From Nephrocerus scutellatus (taxonomy: Eukaryota; Arthropoda; Insecta; Diptera; Pipunculidae): DNA of 64,000 nucleotides. Positions 54,266-64,000 of the stretch are shown here, piece by piece. The DNA lies in the NCBI GenBank assembly GCA_947095585.1, contig OX352763.1:38366010-38430009 (forward strand), read 5' to 3'. Within the stretch, counting starts at the first letter, position 1. The number at the start of each line of letters is the position of its first letter. The notes beneath the pieces were generated by a model. It did no database searches. It had not been told where the DNA came from and saw only the letters and a list, made by a program, of their open reading frames with translations. The translations under genes and the position numbers were made by a program.

Positions 54266-54654
54266 GGACATAAAAAGGCAGTTTGAGTAAATGAGGTAGC
54301 TTATGTCGACATACGCATCGGCTTGCAAGCCAAACAAATTTGTAAAATTGAGTTTGTCCAATATACGTTTTTAAAGTATATTCAAGCCTCACTTGAATCA
54401 CTAAAAATGTTGCGAAATGCTTCCTAAAACGATGCGAGAAGTATTTCACTCCCTTTGATATAGCTATGCAATGATGCAATGAACATAATCGCCCTTAACT
54501 AACTATTTTCTCTATCTAGTGAGTTGTTCCAAAGGTCAATTGTATGTTATAGACAGAATACCGAACGGCGCGATAAATCTTATTGGTGACATTTTCCATA
54601 AAAAATTGTAAATGGTGAGTGCTAGTCATGACGTACTGATGCCTTTTTTATATA
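54266..54654. other. Spacer with weak LINE similarity
   Basis: A short frame on the minus strand near 54420-54479 (KGVKYFSHRFRKHF) may be a family 3 RT scrap. Not otherwise classified. Confidence 0.3.
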
Positions 54655-55010
54655 ATCTACACACGTTCAAGGGGTTTGCACCCTTATAATGCTTAACACA
54701 ATGTGGGTTTTCGGAAAATAAGGAGAGGAAAAGCTAAGATGTCTATATGCACATATGTCTTGAATGATTGTCTAGTCTATGTCTAGTCTGTCTAGTAGAT
54801 GCAAGACCACTTGGGGGAAATACAATACAGTTGTATTTAAGTTTAGGGCGAATATATGACTTGGAAATTGTAGCCAGGTACGTATGAGAAGGTAAGAGTG
54901 CTATCGTTAGTGAAAGAATGAATTGGATTAGAAATTGCGGAAAGGAGATCACTAAAAAAAAATGAGTAAGAATGTTGGAGACAAACCCGAGCTCTGGGGA
55001 ACAGATAGAA
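54655..55010 (-). mobile_element. Family 3 LINE, short internally deleted copy
   Basis: The minus strand gives SDLLSAISNPIHSFTNDSTL (about 54990-54910), SYLATISKSYIRPKLKYNCIV and then the 3' UTR AAGGGGTTTGCACCC (54670 region, reversed). Most of the C-terminal domain is deleted. The usual FADD motif has become FTND. Confidence 0.75.
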
Positions 55011-55160
55011 TAGTATTGTCACCGGAAATATACATGTGTGCAAAATTTCAATAAAATCGGGCCATGGGAAGTGGGCTAAAAATTGATCAGAAAATCTGAC
55101 CAGCCAGCCAACCAGTCAACCAGCCAGCCACGTGCACGCGAAGTTAATATAGAGAATTTA
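55010..55160 (-). repeat. Dispersed ATGTGTATCTCCG repeat, one unit (reverse)
   Basis: GTCACCGGAAATATACATGTG, CAATAAAATCGGGCCATGGG, (CCAGCCAG)n and CGCGAAGTTAATATAGAGAA. It abuts the LINE copy on its left. Confidence 0.85.
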
Positions 55161-55864
55161 AAAAGTACAGGGGAAATGGATCGGAAAGGTCGAAAAGGTT
55201 GAACAGTATATTCGATTGACTCGTACTTTGTTTGAACTAGGTAGTCAGCTAAGAGCGGTATTTAAGCACGTCTCTCAGCTGACTAAAAAAGTAAAATCAA
55301 AAAAATTAGGGGTCAAGCGGGGAAACTGGACCAATTTAGAGTCATTTCACTTGAAATTTTTAAAGTCCTCGGGTGGACTTACAAAACGGCGCTTTGGAGT
55401 TTTTGCAGTAGTAGGACTAGCACACCGAAAGTCTTTTCTATCGCTCTAGGTCACTACTTTTTCCTTTCAACCGATTGAGAATTATTTTGTTTGAAAAAAA
55501 AAATAGAAGAATGTAATGTCTTGTTATGTATTCCTTACAAGTCAATTTCGTACTTCCTTTGTTGTAATTCTTTTATAGGCCTCCTCACCCCTGTTTGGGT
55601 ATCACGCCTTGTTTAATTTCCTACTGTGGTGCTTTTTAAGCGAAAAAGAGTTTTCAGGTTTATTTCTGTGGCCAGAGTCTTATTTGACCTCGTGCCGTCC
55701 GCATTCCGTCTGGCCACACCGCCTGAGCCACCCTAGTAGATATTCTCCTATTGTCGAACGTTGAATTTGAATTGTTTAAATTTAGTTGTACGGTATGTGG
55801 CGAAGCTATTAATATGATGAATAGCTTCGTTACAACGACCTGAATTCAACGGTCATAATGGTAG
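55161..55864. other. No recognised feature
   Basis: A 77-codon frame at 55216-55449 has no known motif. GAATAGCTTCGTTACAACGA near 55828 is preceded by its inverse CGAAGCTATT, a small dyad. Confidence 0.35.
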
Positions 55865-57030
55865 TTTTTAGTCCAAACAACCAGGATCTTATCAATTCCA
55901 TAGGCATTCATTTTCGACAAAAAAGCTTGATGCCAGACTCTGTCAAATGCCATGAAAATATCGCAACAACATTATTTTCACCAAATTTTTGAATTCTTCA
56001 GTGAAATAATCCATCAGATCACCTGTGGAACGTTGCCATCGAAAACTGTACGGCCGGTCGCTAAGGATTTCCTGAGATTCAATTGATGCATTAGCTTACG
56101 ATTGATTAGCGTTGTATGGATGTTAGCGAAATGGGTCGGTACGAGGAAAGAGGTGACAGTTCGCATTTTTAAGGAACATGCTGGACAAAGGCTGTTTTCC
56201 AATTCCTTGGAAAGACTCCAGAAGAAGAAGATAAATGGAAAAGCCTGCACAGTGGCAGTGTCAACGTTGAAGAACACCTCTCCAAAACTATAGTAGCAAT
56301 ACCATAAGGCCCAGCAGATTTATGAATGTTGAGATCATTTAATGTTCTAGCTAGTTGATGAGTACGAAAGTAGATCTTTCCCATAGAGGTTTCAACTCTT
56401 GAAAGAACAGGCGGCGACAACGCGCTATCTGGTCGCGCGGAGCTAGCTGCGCAATGTGAAGCAAGCATATTGGACTTGTCTATAGAGATGACAGTTGAAA
56501 TGTCGTTTTGAATGAGCGTTGGAATTGAATATGAGGCAGTATTTTCAATTCGTTTCACGAATGACCAAAAAATGTTACTTCCTTTGGGATATTGAAGTAT
56601 TTTTCATCTTAGTTTCTGGTCATAATCGAATTTGGCTCGTCAAAGGTAGGCATTGCAATCATTTCTGACTCGTATAAATTTGGTTCGGTTTTCCATAGTG
56701 GGGTTTCTTTTATATAACCTAAAGCATACCTCCCGATTCATGGTAGCCTCTTTGCAGCTTAAATCATTCCTTCGGTTTGATAAACTTTGTCCTGGAAGTG
56801 ACAAACTGGCTCATACCTTCTTGGATTATGGTAGTGATCGTATCAGAAATGGCATTCACTATTGACATTAAGTGGCCAGTTCATACTCCTATAGAAATTG
56901 GTGAGGCCATCACAGTCGGCTTTCTCATGTAACCATCCTTTTATTTTAGGAGTTTTTTCTTTAACTGCGTAGTTTGACAACAAGAAATTTGCTGATACCA
57001 CACAATGGTCAAAAGAGCCTTGAGGAGATG
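55865..57030 (-). mobile_element. Family 3 LINE, endonuclease end to RT palm
   Basis: From 57030 down the minus strand reads GSFDHCVVSANFLLS (endonuclease C-terminal SxDH motif), a GWLHEKADCDGLTNFYRSMN linker, then RIENTASYSIPTLIQNDIS and SAGPYGIATIVLERC (Pro-Asp-Gly changed to Pro-Tyr-Gly), PRNWKTAFVQHVP, and an MAFDRVWHQAFLSKMNAYGI-like palm block ending at about 55865. The rest of RT is missing. It aligns with 33300-34140 and also contributes the endonuclease end that the 33-kb copy lacks. Confidence 0.8.
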
Positions 57031-57185
57031 ATACATGCCTTCAGCAATTTGAAGACGTCACTGTCAATATGTTGAAGAGATATGAAACAAACAGATTCAA
57101 GTTTTAGGCTGGATGTAATATATATTGTATTACATACACATAATACAATATATGATGTATGGCTGTTTTCTAATTCCAAATATGC
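57031..57185. other. Spacer
   Basis: Contains a palindromic ATATATTGTATTACATACAC..AATACAATATAT run (57118-57153). Confidence 0.4.
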
Positions 57186-57425
57186 TTCAACGTGTGGGCG
57201 CCACGGCTCTAGTAGTAAGTGCTTTGGACTTCTGAACAGGAATTCCAAGGTTCGAATCACAGAAAAAACCAAAAAAGTATATTCACAGTCCTATCACTAG
57301 CGAATGTCTGACATACGTCCGAGAGTAATAACTTGTCACGGAAAGCTTCTCAATTCGCCCTTCCGATACGGCGTTAAATTGTATATCTCTTTCATTTGTG
57401 TGCTATTACGTCAAATATTATTATT
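57186..57425 (+). mobile_element. tRNA-derived SINE, copy 2
   Basis: Head GGGCGCCACGGCTCTAGTAG (A-box region) and B box GGTTCGAATCA at 57249-57259. The body GAGAGTAATAACTTGTCACG and AAAGCTTCTCAATTCGCC matches copy 1 at 50982-51255 in reverse. This is the fullest head in the window. The target duplication is not clear. Confidence 0.8.
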
Positions 57426-58298
57426 AATAAGTTCATGACTGGCTTCTAAATATAAGTTATAGTTACTCAAATAAAAAATTTGGAGCCATTTGTCGGACTC
57501 CTTGACCCAGTTCCTTCCAAGATATGGGAATTTGTGTTGTAATAACACAAATAAGAGACGATATTGGACGGATATTAAAAGTAAGTCGGAATGGATTTTC
57601 TAGAATCCTGCTGGTAGGCTAACGCTAACCACCGTTCCTTACGAACAACGATTTTTGGATGAACGTATTCTGCCCAGTACATGTGTATTTGTTAGCTTAA
57701 TCTAACCTCCTCTTCCTGATCAACCTCTTCCTTTAGGGGAAACCAAATGTAGATTGTTTTCCTTTCGAACAAAATACTTCTTTCCTTTTTTTAGTTAATT
57801 CCAAACAAAATATTATTTGATGATAGTCTAACAAATTCTTTTATTTTGACCATGTCGCATTTGCTAGCTGCCCCGAGCTGATCTTGCTCTACTCGAATAG
57901 CTCAGATGCTCAGTCATTCGTAAAAAATGTTTCTCTTCTGATCACGTCGCATTAATAGACTTTACCGAACTCTTTCCCCGTTCAACCGAGACTTCTTCAA
58001 GCACCCGTTACCAAACAACTTAGGATTTAGTTTGCCAAATGATTCTCTTTTGACCACGTCGTACTTTGACCATTACTCCGAGACCTGGTCAAAGTAATTA
58101 TTCCTTGTAACACCAGCTCTCCGGAGTTGTAGTATTGTAGGTACTTTGCATGCTAAAGCAATGTCTTAGGTATAACAATTCTGAAAGTCAAACCGACAAC
58201 AAAAATTCGCGAGGAGAAGAGGAAAGAACCCCGGTTGACCCGTAGGCGTCACCCGAGCAATCTACATGTTAAAGTTTGGTCAGCTAGTAACAGAAAAG
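57426..58298. repeat. Weak direct repeats around GACCACGTCGCA
   Basis: The phrase TTYTCTTTTGACCACGTCGCA, with variations, recurs at about 57839, 57931 and 58043, roughly every 100 bp. The rest is unclassified. No ORF supported. Confidence 0.4.
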
Positions 58299-58820
58299 GG
58301 GGAATAATTCGAAGCTTTATGCACGCGCTCTATCTATTCTGACTGGTGGAAGCGCGATCAAACCTCCAAGTGGTTGCCGCCTGTAATTGCCTACACAAAA
58401 AGTAAAAGCTTTATGATCAGGGTAGTTCCTTCAAAGTAAGGTTAGCCAGGAGCTGATAGCCTCGCCCATAAAAACTATAAAAAACTAGTACAGTACGGAA
58501 CCCCAATATTCCTCGAAAACATTGATTTACGACGACGACCACAACAACAAAAACGGCTAAACGATATAAGAATTTTATCATGGAATGTATGCTTACTGTA
58601 TGGAGCTCGAGCTGAACAGCAGCTAGTCGAAACTCTGTGCAAATATAAAGCTGCCATAACAGAAATCCAAGAGATGCAGTGGATTGGGAATGGTGTCTTA
58701 CATAAATCAGAATATGACATATATAAGAGGTGCCACGTAAGACATCATGTGCTAAGGGGCTAAGGCTTTCTAGTCAGCAAACAAACAAAAAAACCCACCG
58801 TTATCGGCTTCAAAGCTCCT
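58299..58820 (+). mobile_element. RTE-like LINE, copy D (5' fragment)
   Basis: The 5' UTR (GGTGGAAGCGCGATCAAACC and AAGTAAGGTTAGCCAG) and the start of the endonuclease (ILSWNVCLLYGARAEQQLVE-like, KYKAAITEIQEMQW, EYDIYKRCHVRHHVL) end abruptly at about 58820 after VIGFKAPP. As in copy B, the 5' end is kept and the 3' end is lost. Confidence 0.8.
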
Positions 58821-61496
58821 CCTAAATCACAAACAATTTTCGCTGCTCAACTTTTAAATAATGAATGTGTTTTCCAATTAGTCGGATTTAGAACTGAAAA
58901 CTGCGATTTCAGCCTACTGTTAACGTCATAAATTCTTGTAATGATAAATGGTAAACGTCAGGACGCTCTAAATGATGTGTCAGATCCATGGAAAATTCAT
59001 TGTTGCGAAATTAATAGGAAAATCGCGCCGAGCTTGACCAGAGTAGAGGAAGCAGATAGTCCTCCATATTCCCATTTACCCCACAGAGGCTATGGAGCAG
59101 CACCTGCCTGATGCCCATATGCAATTCGCCTACAAATCCTGGACAAAATTTCGCCCAATTCGTTGAATTTTTTATTTTTCTTTTTTTGACACAAAAAGAC
59201 ACAAATGTACGTTAAATAGGAAACGAAATGCATACGCAATGAATGTGAGTAGAAAAATTAATACAACCCCCAACCATACACTACTCCAAACAAGGATTCG
59301 TTCTCGCTCACCCACTCGCACCCATCAGATGCGTCTATCTAAAATGGCTTGACTCAGGATGCATGAATATTTCCGAACACGTAAACGACTGGCGAACTCA
59401 AAACTCGGCCAAACCCATACACCATGATCACCAGCTTCGTCGTCGTCACCGTTGTCGTTGTCGTTGTCGTTGTCGCGTCCGTCGAAGGAGCGCATTATAC
59501 CGAGGACTCATAGAATATTAAATTTGAAACGGCCAGTGAATGCGCACTGTACACTGTTAGTTGGCAACTCCATGGCCTTAAGGGACGGAGTAGCTTGTTG
59601 GTCCCCGTGCGAACCGCCCGGTCATCGGGACGCAACCATCGAGCATGGCATGTCATTTTGGCTCTTGGCTCAGGCACGAGTGCCCACATCGAAATGCATT
59701 TCGATGCCTGATTGCGTATCACATAATCGGTTCAGTCCTATCCCTGTCCAGGACCATCCTTTCCCACCAGCCGCTAACATCAGTAATGCACATGAAGAGC
59801 CAAACCAGCCAAAAAAGGAAAACTAAAAACAAAAACAGAAAAAAAGTAAATACAAATTTCCCGAATATCACATTATCAGCAGGATTTAATGCAAAAATAA
59901 CGGAAAGCCTAAAAAAATGAGAAAAAAAATGTTACACAACTTAAATAGCAAAAACACATTCGCACTTGCACCGCGGCCAACGCAGGGGTGCACCCCAAAC
60001 CCCTAGTTTCAGCCCCTAATGCAGAGTGCAAGCCAATGCACCGGCTAGAGGGATGATAGCAGTAGGCACCAGTCCCATCACTTGCACCATCGTTCAACCT
60101 TCGCGCCACTTGATACAAAACGCTTGGTGCTGCGCGACCAACGAATACGCACGCAAATAAAAATCACCAACGCGCGCCATTGCAACCACCGAGTTTTGGT
60201 AAGCAATACACTGGATGGCGTGTGCCGGGGGGTGTGAGGTCACTTTGTGTTGTGTTTTTTTGTTTTTTTGTTTTTTTGGTTAAAATGTTGCATTTATTTT
60301 ATTTTTATTTTTGTCAGCTAGTGTTGAGATGATTTTTTCTTTTTTTGTTTTGATTCTGTTTTGGTTTTTTTGTCTTTGGCGTTGTGCGGTGGAGAGAAGA
60401 GTAGTGCGTGATGGGGTCAGCCACCAAATGGACTGGCTGGTCTAGTGCACGTATTTGCCACCCATTGCTAATGCATACGCACACCACATACCGTGACATC
60501 TACAGGCCATACGTAACTATGGCCGCCGTGCATTATCATGGAAATGAAACGCATTTCTGTCGCACGCACACACACACACACATGTCGAGAAATAGGAAAA
60601 AATAAAAACTGCCTGTGGACTGAGATTCGCATTTCGCATTCATTTTTCCCGCCAAAAACAAAAAGACTAAAAAAACTACACAAAAAGCCAGGAAATTTAA
60701 AAAACAGTAAATAGATTTGGGTGGTCCGCGTACTGCAGTAGGGTTAGTCTGTAGGTGGATAGGCAGCCAACAGGATTACAGACACCGCTCCTCTCCCTCC
60801 AGCGCAGCCCTCATCAGCGATTTAATGCCGAAATGCACACGCATATATTTATCTATTATAACTTTTATAACAGCACAGCAACAACGCATCATCAGGATGC
60901 ATTTCCCAAAGCGATTTTTATGCAGATACATCCGTTGCGCCTGGTCTTTTTTTCTTACTCTTATTTTATTTTTAATTTAAATTTATTTATGTGTTTATAT
61001 ATGAAGTGGTTCGCCTTTTTTTGGTTGTTTTGGTTTTGGCTCCTTTAATTTTTCATTGCAGTTTTTTTTACAATATAATATGTAATATGCGTTTTTATTA
61101 TTCAAAATGGGGTTCATCCGTCCGGCATATTTTGCATCCATCAGCTATGGGTAGTGAAGTTGTTGCACTGGGGGCAATAGGAATGGGTATGCCAACGGAG
61201 GATTTAGTGTTGTGTGAGTGAGGCGTAAAGTATGAAGCGTAAAGCAAACTGCAGTCATCTCTTTGTTTGGTCAAATATATGAAATCCTATAATTTAAAAT
61301 TTTCGCAAAAACAAAGTGTATGCATCGAATTATAAAGAAAGTGCCACATTAAGATTTTTTCCAAAAAAATTTCACAAGAGCTAAAAGCAGAAGCATCATA
61401 ACTAATTTTGCCATCTTCTTCTGGTACAAGTATATCCTGCATCAGCAACCTACGAGGAAGAAAGCAATCAACGAAATCTGGTGGGCTTTGAGCTAC
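58821..61496. other. Probably single-copy host DNA, no supported exon
   Basis: Low-repeat block with (CA)n at 60568-60580, GTTTTTTTGTTTTTTTG near 60250 and a (GTTGTC)n run near 59451-59475. An ATG frame at 59424-59513 (29 codons) has a long valine core and might mimic a signal peptide only because of that run. The longer frame at 59452-59826 starts at TTG. No known domain. Confidence 0.35.
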
Positions 61497-62340
61497 GATA
61501 TTGATCACCATCATCATATTTGGCTCTACAACCGCCACCGATCGCGATTTTGAGCCGATGTTCAGTTTTGTATCCCTTAACTCTGGGCATCCTGGTCTAC
61601 GCCATCCTTCCAGCGTAGGCTTGACCGGCATTGCTGTCGTGTTCCATAAATCCTACCGTAAAGGAATTTCCAAGCAGGATCCTCTTCGCTCATCCTGCTT
61701 ACCAGAGCCAACCGAGCTTAATTCTCTTCACGATGGCGATATCGCGGTAACGCTCGTAGATCTCATTATTATAGCGTCTCCGGAATCGTCCCTCCTCACA
61801 TACGGGGCCAACAATTCTCCGTAAGACTTTTCTCTCGAGAGGACAGAATGCTTTTTGCTAAGCACCATGATTCTCTGATCCTTATGTAAGTACTGGAATG
61901 ACCATTGTCTTTTATACCAGCAGCTTGGATGTTATTATTAAGTTCCTGAATTTGAAGAGTCTTGACAGGTTGGCTTTAAGCAACCGTTCTGGTTCCATGC
62001 TGTTATCGGCTGCTACAGTTGACCCGAGATAGTTAAAGTATTGCACTACTTCAAATTAGCACTCCACTATTTTAATTGAGGGATCTTCTGCTCGCAGAAG
62101 TGGAAACCATGTACTTTCATTTTCTCTCATTTATGTGGAACCCCAAATTTCGTGGCGCCTGCTTGATCAGGATGAAAGCTTCCTGTACAGCTCTTGGGTT
62201 TCTACCGACGATGTCATATTGTCTGCGTAGCCAGTATTTGAATGCGGACTTATAGACGATTGCTCCTCTCGCCGTTACGTCAGATCCTCGGATCACTTTC
62301 TCCAACGCTAGGACGGAAGGGATCTGCTTTGCTATTGATC
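61497..62340 (-). mobile_element. RTE-like LINE, copy E (3' part)
   Basis: From 62340 down: LALEKVIRGSDVTARGAIVYK, an ADxYDIVGRNPRAVQEAFIL block (catalytic region damaged), NLGFHINERK, then FNYLGSTVAADN-like sequence (about 62040) and a C-terminal block EGWRRPGCPELRDTKLNIG-like near 61600. The tail ATCATCATATTTGG at about 61506-61520 is the family (ATG)n end. Short deletions and frameshifts throughout. Confidence 0.8.
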
Positions 62341-62344
62341 GGGA

Positions 62345-63235
62345 CTCTACTGACTGCTCAAAATTTGGTTTGAGCCAGTAGCACAACAGTCCAGTTCGTG
62401 ATGTAATGCTTGCTGTACCTTCTAGTGGTGGTCCCCGGGCAACTATGTGTATAAATCCTTATATATGGAAGCTTAAATTGCAAGTGCGAACGGTCTAGCG
62501 TTTCTAGTCTAGGTAACGTGGGCTAGCACCCTGCGGTACCGAAAAATGCCCGCTAATTACATACTGGGAGTGAGTGAATTAAGATGGTTAGATGCGGGAG
62601 AGTACCAATCCCCAACGTGTAACACTGTGATACTGTACTCCGGCAAACCCTCCAACAGTCCCCGTGAATCTGGAGTGGGTCTGCTGCTAATGCCAACAGC
62701 ACGCAGAGGCCTTATTTCCTGGCACCCACATGATTTCGGCCTAGAGTACGGCGCGTCACGATCATACAGTGTTACGCCCCAACGAATCCTTCGACTGAGG
62801 ATAAAAAGGACAACTTCTACAATCAACTAAGCGCTGTATTCAACGCAACGCTGAACGGAGATATCATCATCGTGATGGGGGACTTGAATGCCAAGGTTGG
62901 CAACGACAATGAAGGACTCAAACATGTGATTGGGAAGCACGGCCTCGGCGAACGAAATGACGATGATGAAAGAATTGTTGATTTCTGCAACACAAACCAC
63001 CTTGTCAGAGAAGGCACAATGTTTGAGCATAAGACCTGCCACATAGTTAGCTGGGTGTCAACTGACAGGCAATCATCATTCAACCAAATCGACCATGTGG
63101 CGATCAGCCGACGTTTTAGGAGGTGTCTTTTAGACGTCCGAAACAGACGAAGAGCCGACATGGGTATGGTGCGGGATCATCACGTTATGGTAGATACTGT
63201 CCAGTTACGTAGTGCATCAGTTAAAAGAATCCGCA
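62345..63235 (+). mobile_element. Second-family LINE, 5' part with endonuclease
   Basis: The 5' UTR shared with 38705 leads to an AP-type endonuclease: ILGVSELRWLDAGEYQS (QE region; the usual Glu is retained in SELRW), TVILYSGKPSNSPRESGVGLLL, then MGDLNAKVGNDNEGLKHVIG (62875 on, catalytic GDxN), IVDFCNTNHLVREGTMF, FNQIDHVAISRRFRRCLLDV and DHHVMVDTVQLR (closing DH motif). The frame 62872-63220 is open. The copy ends near 63235 at the dispersed repeat and has no RT. Confidence 0.85.
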
Positions 63236-63289
63236 ATATCATCCGAATGCATAGGTGTATTCAAATTGTGTACAATTCTGTGCACATGT

Positions 63290-63520
63290 GTATCTCCGAT
63301 AACAAAACTTTTTATAAATATTTGGAAGTAATCGAGCCCAAAGGCCGAGGGGGGCTCATATATATATTTTTTATAAAAACTAAACCGATTTTATTCAAAT
63401 TGTGTACATATGTGTATCTCTAGTGCCAACACTTTTTATCAAAATTTGGAAGTAATCGGCTTCCAGGGCAGAAGGGCGCTTATATAATTTCTTAAAAACT
63501 TTGCACACATGTTTTTTTCC
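63290..63520 (+). repeat. Dispersed ATGTGTATCTCCG repeat, about three units
   Basis: CACATGTGTATCTCCGATAAC, then TATGTGTATCTCTAGTGCC with GGAAGTAATCGGCTTCCAGG, then CACACATGTTTTTTTCCGATTAG. Confidence 0.8.
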
Positions 63521-63554
63521 GATTAGAGTATTTACAGTTTCCAATTTTTAAAAA

Positions 63555-63660
63555 AGGCGTTGTCATCGGAGATACACGTTTGTGCAAAGTTTGAATAAAA
63601 TCGGGTTGTAGAAAGTGGATTGAAAAAATTACAAAATTTGGCCAGCCAGCCAGCCCAAAT
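63555..63660 (-). repeat. Dispersed ATGTGTATCTCCG repeat, one unit (reverse)
   Basis: GTTGTCATCGGAGATACACG, TTGAATAAAATCGGGTTGTAG and GGCCAGCCAGCCAGCCC. It lies in inverse orientation to the block just before it. Confidence 0.8.
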
Positions 63661-64000
63661 CCTTCTCTGTAGAAATCCCAACTGTACGCATACCAATGCA
63701 GTGAAAAAATACGAAAATCGGCTGTTTTTGTGAGATGTGAATACCGTGTAGAAAGAAATGCCCGAACTGGTAGTAGTGGAAATCAGAAAAATTTTGTATG
63801 GAATTTGCTCTTTTGTTAAGCGGACCCGACACGTTACTGCATTCCTTACATCATCCTCATGTACGTTTGCAGTACGTTTGCACCGACACGTTACTGCATA
63901 CTTTTCAATCATTCATTTTTCGTTTACTGTCTTGCCGTGCAGATGTCAGAAGCGGATAAAATAATTTTGGCAGTGATTGCAGTTAAGCGTTTTATCTCGT
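63661..64000. other. No recognised feature
   Basis: A short ACGTTACTGCAT..CCTT / GACACGTTACTGCATAC direct repeat near 63829 and 63886. Nothing coding. Confidence 0.4.

Noticed and set aside
55216..55449. 77-codon basic ORF
   Set aside because: No motif, no neighbouring gene, surrounded by transposon remnants.
57118..57153. Palindromic ATATATTGTATTACATACAC run as a transposon end
   Set aside because: AT-rich dyad with no second end or target duplication found.
59424..59826. Valine-rich 29-codon ORF and overlapping 124-codon frame
   Set aside because: The hydrophobic core is just the GTTGTC repeat; the longer frame starts at TTG and has no known domain.

Overview
The window is eukaryotic, repeat-rich DNA with no host protein-coding gene that I can defend. 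The transposon set points to an insect, most likely a higher fly and perhaps a true fruit fly (Tephritidae): an envelope-bearing Ty3/gypsy element of errantivirus type, RTE-like and Jockey/CR1-like LINEs, Tc1/mariner-superfamily remnants and a tRNA-derived SINE. The host guess is inference; no host marker gene is visible.

The centrepiece is an apparently complete errantivirus-like provirus at 6419-15610. It has two 563-bp LTRs with no difference seen by eye, a 4-bp AAAT target duplication, a primer binding site complementary to a tRNA-Leu 3' end, and a polypurine tract touching the 3' LTR. It carries gag with two CCHC knuckles, pol (protease, RT, RNase H, integrase) in the -1 frame, and env. 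Three expression signals stand out: a GGGAAAC slippery heptamer in exactly the right phase with a hairpin 9 nt downstream; a splice donor and acceptor pair that keeps frame into env; and a roughly 49-copy AAAATC tract at the gag/pol junction that gives Pol an Asn-Gln dipeptide tract of about 97 residues. The provirus sits inside an older LINE reverse-transcriptase gene (5765-6418 plus 15611-16064).

Region by region: 0.3-2.5 kb is a decayed RTE-like LINE (minus). 5.1-6.4 kb holds LINE fragments, then the provirus to 15.6 kb. 16.0-17.4 kb has a 118-bp satellite abutting a 15-bp minisatellite. 19-27.6 kb is a mosaic of an unnamed dispersed repeat (ATGTGTATCTCCG / AACTTCGCGTG modules), a MITE-like element, a Tc1-like fragment, LINE fragments and a 56-bp tandem repeat. 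29.9-35.2 kb contains three LINE remnants. 38.7-39.6 kb is another LINE. 40.1-42.7 kb is a mariner-superfamily element with unusually long inverted repeats, itself carrying a 620-bp solo LTR. 44.0-44.4 kb is a long near-perfect hairpin. 49.4-58.8 kb is a dense graveyard of transposase fragments, three RTE-like LINE copies, Jockey/CR1-like copies and two SINEs. 61.5-63.7 kb holds RTE-like and second-family LINE fragments plus dispersed repeats. The blocks 27.7-29.9, 35.2-38.7, 44.4-49.4 and 58.8-61.5 kb look like single-copy host DNA (probably intronic or intergenic) and contain no convincing exon.

Only the provirus looks functionally coherent: gag, pol and env with intact cis signals. Everything else is interrupted by stops, frameshifts or deletions. 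All family assignments come from motifs read by eye, without a database search.
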